The notes beneath the pieces are model-generated. The model did not search any database. It worked only from the letters and a program-made list of their open reading frames with translations, and was not told the DNA's origin. Below are positions 1 through 5,088 of a stretch of DNA of 5,088 bases, one piece after another. Positions within the stretch are counted from its first letter, which is position 1; each line of letters opens with the position of its first letter. The stretch spans positions 1-5,088 of the forward strand of contig CAMDEL010000132.1 of the NCBI GenBank assembly GCA_945896765.1, read 5' to 3'. The stretch comes from Singulisphaera sp. GP187 (GTDB lineage Bacteria; Planctomycetota; Phycisphaerae; Phycisphaerales; SM1A02). A program made the position numbers and the translations under genes.

Positions 1-482
1 CACGTTCTCACTGCACCTCGAACCATATCTCCGTGCTCGAGCAACAATCGTGCTGCGAGACGTGGCAAAATCAATTCTTGGTTGGCGACTTGGAACAAAC
101 ACAGAATGCCCATACCCATGATCATCGGAAACACTGCACGCCGCATCGAAATCCCCACCGCCATCATCGCCACAAATTCGCGAGTGCGCAGCATCGCCGA
201 CGCAGTGAATCCCATTGCGCCAAGCGCGACAAGCGGCATCATGTATTGATAGAACTGGAAGACTCGAGGGCCGTGAAAACTCAAGATCAATTTTGCGACT
301 GACAAGATACTTGCGCCTTTCTCGACGCCGCTCTTCGCACTTTCTATCTTCGCAGCGGAACTGACAAATGTCTCCCATTGAATCAGTATGTCAATCGAAA
401 TTGCGAAGATGAATAACAGCGAGAACAGCAGGAAAAAGTTGCCGAGAAATCGAAAGAGGATGAATCGAGTCAGAATTCGCAT
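1..482 (-). CDS. LptF/LptG (YjgP/YjgQ) family permease, N-terminal part, cut by the left window edge
   Basis: This is the first 160 residues of an inner-membrane subunit of the LptB2FG-type transporter, which extracts lipopolysaccharide from the inner membrane and passes it to the periplasmic bridge. The reading frame is open from the ATG at 482-480 to the left edge, so the gene continues outside. Visible are a hydrophobic helix at about residues 8-33, a second at about 78-97 and a third at about 115-133. Between helices two and three lies the family signature RTREFVAMMAVGIS (99-112), whose Glu102 is in the place of the coupling-helix glutamate that contacts LptB. It is followed by the typical NQELILPRL (134-142). 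It lies 19 bases after the stop of the long permease, so it is its co-transcribed partner. There is no clear Shine-Dalgarno sequence; an ATG at 490-488 is out of frame. LptF and LptG cannot be told apart from this fragment, although the second position in the pair matches lptG in E. coli. Confidence 0.9.
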   Translation of the reverse strand, partial: MRILTRFILFRFLGNFFLLFSLLFIFAISIDILIQWETFVSSAAKIESAKSGVEKGASILSVAKLILSFHGPRVFQFYQYMMPLVALGAMGFTASAMLRTREFVAMMAVGISMRRAVFPMIMGMGILCLFQVANQELILPRLAARLLLEHGDMVRGAVRT

Positions 483-501
483 AGGTTCATTCTTGGAGGG
501 A

Positions 502-2136
502 TTAACGCCGAGCCATTCTTCGTCCGATCCCTAGGATGAGTGCGAAAAGGATTGCGTTGCCCATCCACATCACGGTCAATCCAAAACCGACTTTCGACGA
601 ACGTAAGATTGATTGACCAGATGCGACCAACAGCACATTTGCAATCGCAGGAATAAATGCAAGCAGGAAAATAGTCAGTGGCAAACTATTTCGGCGCCAG
701 ATTGCCAGAATCCCACCCAAAACCAGCATCAGAAAAACGCTCATCGGCTGGGCGAATCGCATCCAGACATGAGAAAGAGCTTCGTAAAAAGTTTCTGATA
801 TGACTTTTTCAATACTTTTGATGAATCCCGTTGCGACGGGTGCATACGCATTCAGCGGTGGAGACGTCTGCGTAGAAATCCGCCTCGCTGCATCCATGGA
901 TTCTTGTGATGAAAGCGCAATTGGTTCTTTCTCAAACGAGAGACCAACGATTCTGGCTGGCCAGCGAACGACACGGTCATCTTCTCCACGAAGAGATCGT
1001 GTTCTTGGTTCGGTCAAGATCAAATCAAGGAGAGATAATCCAGTCGCTCCATCAGAGTTTGCGGTTCCAATCAGCGCCGCAGAAACAGTTGATGCTTCGC
1101 GAAGTGCCTTCTCCCCCTCCAATTCGATCACGGTGAATCTCTTTGCAGGAGGCAGTGGGATCAAACCATTTCCACCAAGAACCGCATCATGAATTTCATA
1201 AACTCGATTTGCCTCCTTGCCAAAGAGCCGAGCACTTCCTGACTTGGCAAGTTCTGCTCCGAGTTTTTCAATCAACAGTGCTGGAGCGATCGATTGCTGA
1301 AGCTTGCTCCGCTCGATGACGACCATTGCGCCTTTCGATGGATCGCGCACCACTCCAAGTAATTCCGACCACGGCAAATACTTTGGGCTTCGTTCCCATC
1401 CAACGTCAATCAGTGTTGGCATTGGTTGCACGAGTGACATGAATGCAACTGTCGATTCCCCTGGACGCAAGACCGTTGCATCGCGAAATGCAACTTTTAT
1501 AATCAGATCACTTCCAGTTGAATAGAGATCCGCAGAACCGCTTCGCGCGACAAATTCTGTGCCGAGTTTTCCAGATGGGTCAATTTCGATTGCGGCAACG
1601 CTTTCCATTCGAACGCGCTGTATTGATGAATCTGTGATCTTGTCGTCCATTGCAATTCGGTCAGCAAAGATCATGAAATTTCCTGCGCGGAAGGGTTCTC
1701 CTGATCGAATCGTGCTGACGAACACCTCGGCGGCATCGTTGGTAATGACATCACACATCAGACCCAAGAATCGCGGAATCGCCGTCTGCACCAGAAAGAA
1801 CATGAAAACAGTCAGTACGGCTCCCAGAAAAATTTGTGGCATCAGAATCACAGGATAAGAAATGCCGCTGACTGACATTGCTTGGACTTCATTGTCAGAT
1901 GCGAAGCGATGCGTGACAATCGTCGCTGCAAATCCCGCAGAAAACGGAAGTGCATATTGCAACATCGGCACCATCGCAAGAAAAATATATTTGAGAATCC
2001 CTCCCGGACCCAAAAGATTTCCAGTCAACGGCTTGATGACCGCGCCGAAGGCGACGACCACAACGATGATCACTGTTGTCAGCAGTAATACCTTGCTCAA
2101 CTCTGAAAGAAAATGGCGAAAAAGAATCCAGGGCAT
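502..2136 (-). CDS. LptF/LptG (YjgP/YjgQ) family permease with an enlarged periplasmic domain
   Basis: A 544-residue inner-membrane protein of the LptF/LptG family, expected to form with the next gene the membrane part of an LptB2FG-type lipopolysaccharide exporter. Three hydrophobic helices lie near the N-terminus (about 14-34, 50-73, 97-117) and three near the C-terminus (about 461-480, 485-506, 516-536). Between helices two and three is the family motif NEVQAMSVSGIS (82-93), with Glu83 in the coupling-helix position. The C-terminal group begins with the characteristic WMRFAQPMSVFLMLVLGG (458-475). The soluble part between the groups spans about 340 residues, against roughly 160 in E. coli LptF or LptG (total about 360). 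It is continuous, with no frameshift or stop, and no separate domain in it is recognisable to me. The ATG at 2136 is 18 bases after the regulator's stop. The nearest purine-rich stretch (AAAGGCGG) is rather far upstream for a ribosome binding site. Family assignment is firm; LptF versus LptG is not. Confidence 0.9.
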   Translation of the reverse strand: MPWILFRHFLSELSKVLLLTTVIIVVVVAFGAVIKPLTGNLLGPGGILKYIFLAMVPMLQYALPFSAGFAATIVTHRFASDNEVQAMSVSGISYPVILMPQIFLGAVLTVFMFFLVQTAIPRFLGLMCDVITNDAAEVFVSTIRSGEPFRAGNFMIFADRIAMDDKITDSSIQRVRMESVAAIEIDPSGKLGTEFVARSGSADLYSTGSDLIIKVAFRDATVLRPGESTVAFMSLVQPMPTLIDVGWERSPKYLPWSELLGVVRDPSKGAMVVIERSKLQQSIAPALLIEKLGAELAKSGSARLFGKEANRVYEIHDAVLGGNGLIPLPPAKRFTVIELEGEKALREASTVSAALIGTANSDGATGLSLLDLILTEPRTRSLRGEDDRVVRWPARIVGLSFEKEPIALSSQESMDAARRISTQTSPPLNAYAPVATGFIKSIEKVISETFYEALSHVWMRFAQPMSVFLMLVLGGILAIWRRNSLPLTIFLLAFIPAIANVLLVASGQSILRSSKVGFGLTVMWMGNAILFALILGIGRRMARR

Positions 2137-2154
2137 GACGGCAAGGTTCCGCCT

Positions 2155-3546
2155 TTAGCGGAGTCCGTACTCCTTGAGTTTTCGATAGAGAGTTCGCTCG
2201 CCGATGCCAAGCATTTGTGCCGCCTTTTCGCGATTTCCTTCGGCCATCGCCAGTGTTTGCCGAATCGCCTCTTTTTCAAGTCTTCCCAAGCCACATCCCG
2301 CAAGTCCACCCAAGCCAGCTGAAACTCCCATCGCAGCATCGTCGCTGTCTGTGACATGAATTTCTGCGGGCACATCTTGGACATCAAGAACATTCGCAGA
2401 ACTCCCGACCATCATTCGGTGCACAATATTCATCAACTCGCGCACATTCCCAGGCCACTGAAATGCGACGAGGCGCAGCATTGCGGGCTCGCTGATGGTT
2501 GGAATGACTCGATCCAACTCGCGGGCAAAGCGGCCAAGAGCGTGACGCACCAACAGCGGAATGTCCTCGCGCCGTTCGCGTAGCGGCGGGATATTGATCT
2601 CGACTCCGCGCAGGCGATAAAACAAATCCTCGCGGAATTGCCCTTGTTTGATCATGGTTCGCAGGTCGCGATTGGTCGCGCTGATGAATCGAACATCAAC
2701 CTTGCGCGCATCGTTGGAACCCAAGCGGACGATCTCACCTTTTTCAAGCACGCGCAGCAATTTGGGCTGCATCGACAGCGGCGTATCTCCGATTTCATCA
2801 AGGAAAACACTGCCGCGATCGCCATATTCGAAGACACCTTCGCGATCCTTATCCGCACCGGTGTATGCCCCACGAACATGTCCAAAGAGTTGGTCCTCGA
2901 GCAAACTCTCCGCTTGTCCTGCCGCATTAAACGGAACAAACCGTCGCTCCTTGCGCTTGGAATATTGATGAATCGCATGCGCCACCAATTCCTTGCCCGT
3001 CCCACTTTCACCAGAAATCAGCACTGGAATATTGGTGGGTCCGACTTGACGGATTGATGTGATGACCTGACGAATTGCAGCAGATTCGCCGATGATTCCC
3101 TCAAAACCATAAGCCGCATCGACCTGACCACGCAACTTTTCGTTCTGATGACGAAGCAGCACGGACTCGGCGGCTCGCTGAACCAAATTGCGAAAGACCA
3201 CCAGATCGAGCGGCTTGACAATAAAGTCATACGCCCCACCTCGCAGAGCCTCTTTGGCAGTGGGAATATCACCGTGAGCAGTGACCATGATCGTTGCGGC
3301 ATCGGGCTGGACCTGCCGAACAAGTTCCAGAACTTCCATCCCCGAGCGAGGAGTTTCCATCACAAGGTCCGTGACGACGACATCGAAATTTCCGTGGCGA
3401 AGTTCCTCTTCTGCCGCCTTTTTGCTGTTGACAATGGTGCAAACATGACCGGGCTTGTGGAGCGCTTCGGCCATAGTTTCGGCATGATCCTTCTCGTCAT
3501 CGACGATCAGCACCTGCGCGCGGACGAGATCTTGAGCATCTGCCAT
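2155..3546 (-). CDS. NtrC-family sigma-54-dependent response regulator
   Basis: A cytoplasmic two-component regulator of 463 residues that, once phosphorylated by a histidine kinase, should activate RpoN-dependent promoters. The receiver domain (about 10-125) has the acidic pair Asp16-Asp17 in VLIVDDE, the phosphoacceptor Asp60 in VVVTD, Thr89 in MVTAHGD and Lys111 in FIVKP. The AAA+ domain (about 150-385) has Walker A GESGTGKE (179-186), the sigma-54 contact loop GAYTGA (226-231, normally GAFTGA), Walker B VFLDEIGD (247-254), sensor I FISATNRDL (287-295), the arginine-finger region FREDLFYRL (304-312) and WPGNVREL (364-371). A glycine-rich linker (407-421) leads to a Fis-type helix-turn-helix (about 422-461, GNREKAAQMLGIGERTLYRKL). 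The frame is open up to an ATG at 3855, but those extra 103 residues would overlap murC and have no domain character. The ATG at 3546, 11 residues before the first receiver strand, is chosen; it lacks a clear Shine-Dalgarno sequence. No cognate kinase lies in the window, and the target genes are unknown. It heads the operon with the two permeases. Confidence 0.95.
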   Translation of the reverse strand: MADAQDLVRAQVLIVDDEKDHAETMAEALHKPGHVCTIVNSKKAAEEELRHGNFDVVVTDLVMETPRSGMEVLELVRQVQPDAATIMVTAHGDIPTAKEALRGGAYDFIVKPLDLVVFRNLVQRAAESVLLRHQNEKLRGQVDAAYGFEGIIGESAAIRQVITSIRQVGPTNIPVLISGESGTGKELVAHAIHQYSKRKERRFVPFNAAGQAESLLEDQLFGHVRGAYTGADKDREGVFEYGDRGSVFLDEIGDTPLSMQPKLLRVLEKGEIVRLGSNDARKVDVRFISATNRDLRTMIKQGQFREDLFYRLRGVEINIPPLRERREDIPLLVRHALGRFARELDRVIPTISEPAMLRLVAFQWPGNVRELMNIVHRMMVGSSANVLDVQDVPAEIHVTDSDDAAMGVSAGLGGLAGCGLGRLEKEAIRQTLAMAEGNREKAAQMLGIGERTLYRKLKEYGLR

Positions 3547-3664
3547 AGATAGGCACGAGTGTACGGAGAGACCACAATGGTGCAGGGAGCACGCTGCGAA
3601 ATTCATGCAAAGCGTGAGTGGTTTTCCAAGGCGCAAGAGGCTTTGTGCCGATACTCTCCTACCT
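3547..3664. promoter_or_regulatory. Divergent intergenic region between the response regulator and murC
   Basis: These 118 bases separate two divergent starts and so should hold the promoters of both the regulator-permease operon (leftward) and murC (rightward). That role is inferred from layout. I find no convincing sigma-70 hexamer pair for murC and no GG-N10-GC sigma-54 element on either strand. For the leftward operon the best candidate is TTGGAA (complement of 3624-3629) with ATGAAT (complement of 3601-3606) at a 17-base spacing, which is a weak match. Short imperfect symmetry is present: GTGC-AGGGA-GCAC at 3580-3592 and ACCA-CAA-TGGT at 3571-3581. Arms of only four bases can arise by chance, so an operator is not claimed. 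Confidence 0.5.
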
Positions 3665-5088
3665 ATGAACGCGCGCAAGGATGCGGCAATTTTTGATGGT
3701 CGCCACGTCCATTTTATTGGTATCGGAGGTTGTGGAACCAGCGGACTTGCACTCATGATGAAGTCTCGAGGAGCCACTGTCAGCGGAAGCGACCAGTCGG
3801 CAAGCGAAACAACAACTTCCCTGCGAACTGCTGGAATTGCTGTCTCGATCGGCAACTCTCCTCTTCCATTGAAGACCGAAATTGACTTGGTTGTCTATTC
3901 CGCCGCCGTCGCCGCAGATCACCCGGAACTCGTTCAAGCGCAATCGATGAAAATCGAAACGATGACATATGCGCAGGCTCTTGGATGGGCTCAATCTGGC
4001 AGAACAGGAGTCTCGATCGCAGGGACCCACGGCAAGAGCACGACGACCGCATTGCTGGCGCATCTGTTGATCGAAGCTGGACTTGATCCATCGGTGATCG
4101 TTGGCGCGAATTGTCCGCAACTGAATGGTGGCGGTACAAGAACTGGAAGCGAAACAATTCCAAGCGGTCTCCTTGCTGGAACACCGGGGATTTTCGTCGC
4201 CGAAGCATGCGAATTCAATCGCTCATTTCATTCGCATCAACCAACGATGGCGCTGATCAATAATGTCGAAGAAGATCATCTTGATGTGTATGGGTCGCTC
4301 GACGAGATCGTGAAGTCCTTTCGTGTCTTCGCTGGAAATCTTCCTGCAGAAGAAGTTGGCGGCAGATTATTGATTGGTCACGATGGCGCACATCGACGAG
4401 CTGTTGCAAGCGGGCTGCAATGCGCTGTCAGCACATTCGGTTGGTCGCCAACTGCGGATTACAAGGTCGAATATGAACCTTCGACGAATGCCACAAGCAT
4501 TTGGTATCGAAACGAAGAAATGCTTTCGTGGCGTGGGCGACTTTCTGGAGAACACAACGCTCTCAATTCCGCCGCCGCTGCGATCTTGGCGACTTGGCTG
4601 GGGGCCACGCCTTCGGCAATCAAGCACGCACTTGAAAGTTTCGCTGGTGTCGAACGACGTATGCAATATTTGGGTGCATGCGTGACAGATACTGGCGCAC
4701 ATGTCCGAGTCTTCGACGATTATGGCCACCACCCCACCGAGTGCGAACGAACTTTGACTGCGCTGAGAAACGCTGAAAATCCGCGCAGAATCATCTGTGT
4801 TTTTCAGCCGCATCAACACAGTCGAACGCGCTTCTTGCTCGAACAATTTGCGCAGAGTTTTTCTCACGCCGACTTGGTGATTGTGCCGCCAATTTATTTT
4901 GTACGCGATAGCGAGATCGAACGAACGCTCGTTTCTTCCGCGGATCTTGTTGCGCGACTGAATGCCAAGGGAACGAATGCTCGGGCAATTGATGACTTCG
5001 CAGAGATCGGCGAATTCTTGCATCGTCAGGCGCAAGATGGCGACTTGATCATCGTGATGGGAGCAGGTCCTGTTTGGAAAATCGGCCA
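3665..5088 (+). CDS. murC: UDP-N-acetylmuramate--L-alanine ligase (MurC), C-terminus cut by the right window edge
   Basis: MurC is the cytoplasmic ATP-dependent ligase that adds L-alanine to UDP-N-acetylmuramic acid, the first amino-acid step of peptidoglycan stem-peptide synthesis. The frame is open from 3665 to the right edge (474 codons). The N-terminal nucleotide-sugar binding domain starts with FIGIGGCGTSGLAL (17-30; usual form GxGGxGMSG). The central ATPase domain has the P-loop AGTHGKSTTT (119-128, Lys124), then VAEACEFNRSF (178-188) and NNVEEDHLDVYG (199-210). The C-terminal Mur ligase domain has SGEHNALNSAAA (294-305), FDDYGHHPTE (350-359) and FQPHQHSRTRF (380-390), and the last visible residues MGAGPVWKIG (465-474) are the usual near-terminal motif. 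Probably only some 10-25 residues are missing. An in-frame ATG at 3605 would add 20 residues without family character; 3665 puts the glycine-rich loop at the usual distance. No Shine-Dalgarno sequence is seen. The EACEF motif replaces the EADESD of proteobacterial MurC and resembles the Gram-positive form (EACEY). All catalytic motifs look intact. Confidence 0.96.
   Translation, partial: MNARKDAAIFDGRHVHFIGIGGCGTSGLALMMKSRGATVSGSDQSASETTTSLRTAGIAVSIGNSPLPLKTEIDLVVYSAAVAADHPELVQAQSMKIETMTYAQALGWAQSGRTGVSIAGTHGKSTTTALLAHLLIEAGLDPSVIVGANCPQLNGGGTRTGSETIPSGLLAGTPGIFVAEACEFNRSFHSHQPTMALINNVEEDHLDVYGSLDEIVKSFRVFAGNLPAEEVGGRLLIGHDGAHRRAVASGLQCAVSTFGWSPTADYKVEYEPSTNATSIWYRNEEMLSWRGRLSGEHNALNSAAAAILATWLGATPSAIKHALESFAGVERRMQYLGACVTDTGAHVRVFDDYGHHPTECERTLTALRNAENPRRIICVFQPHQHSRTRFLLEQFAQSFSHADLVIVPPIYFVRDSEIERTLVSSADLVARLNAKGTNARAIDDFAEIGEFLHRQAQDGDLIIVMGAGPVWKIG

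Noticed and set aside
33..302. Open frame on the plus strand with a His- and Arg-rich product
   Set aside because: It is antisense to the permease fragment, whose family motif lies in this same interval on the minus strand; the histidine richness comes from antisense reading of that coding sequence.
483..501. Start of the left-hand permease at the ATG at 490-488
   Set aside because: It is in a different frame from the family motifs; the ATG at 482-480 opens the correct frame.
3601..3629. Sigma-70-like pair TTGGAA / ATGAAT with 17-base spacing on the minus strand
   Set aside because: The -35 matches at four of six positions and the -10 at only three, so it is too weak to list as a promoter on its own.
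3630..3651. Possible sigma-54 promoter on the minus strand (CGGCAC followed by CTTGCG)
   Set aside because: The GG and GC elements are 13 bases apart rather than the required 10.
3605..3664. Upstream in-frame ATG at 3605 as the murC start
   Set aside because: It would add 20 residues rich in Arg and Lys with no counterpart in MurC, and it has no better ribosome binding site. The start at 3665 gives the normal distance to the glycine-rich loop.
3547..3855. Extension of the regulator reading frame up to an ATG at 3855, adding 103 residues
   Set aside because: The added stretch covers the whole intergenic region and the start of murC on the other strand, has no domain character, and the receiver domain begins normally from the ATG at 3546.
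4367..5035. Long open frame on the minus strand (222 residues)
   Set aside because: It lies entirely inside murC, whose motifs are intact on the plus strand; the translated product shows no recognisable domain.

Overview
The window is chromosomal and almost fully coding: four protein genes, two of them cut by the window edges. A leftward operon fills positions 1-3546, and a rightward murC fills 3665-5088. The two are separated by a 118-base divergent intergenic region. I see no tRNA or rRNA gene, CRISPR array, insertion sequence, long repeat or clear terminator.

Organism: a didermic bacterium, since it has LptF/LptG-type permeases of the lipopolysaccharide export machine and a sigma-54 (RpoN) dependent regulator. 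It also makes peptidoglycan (MurC). Base composition is near balanced. None of the four starts has a good Shine-Dalgarno sequence. The MurC has an EACE(F/Y)-type motif rather than the proteobacterial EADESD. One permease is unusually long. Together these suggest Planctomycetota, perhaps Phycisphaerae, but this is an inference without any database search.

Layout from left to right: (1) 1-482, minus strand, the N-terminal 160 residues of an LptF/LptG family permease that continues beyond the left edge. (2) 502-2136, minus, a second LptF/LptG family permease of 544 residues, much longer than the roughly 360 residues of the E. coli proteins because of a large soluble domain between two groups of three membrane helices. 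(3) 2155-3546, minus, a complete NtrC-type response regulator of 463 residues (receiver, AAA+ and Fis-type helix-turn-helix). (4) 3547-3664, the divergent intergenic region. (5) 3665-5088, plus, murC, missing only its last residues.

How they work together: regulator, long permease and second permease follow each other with gaps of 18 and 19 bases, so they are very probably co-transcribed. The two permeases are the expected pair that would sit on an LptB ATPase dimer to move lipopolysaccharide (or a comparable lipid) from the inner membrane to the periplasmic bridge. Having a phosphorylation-controlled sigma-54 activator as the first gene is the most distinctive feature here. It suggests, without proving, that envelope lipid export is linked to a two-component signal. 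murC on the other side adds a cell-wall precursor enzyme, so the locus has an envelope-biogenesis theme. I find no convincing undescribed system; the findings below are modest.
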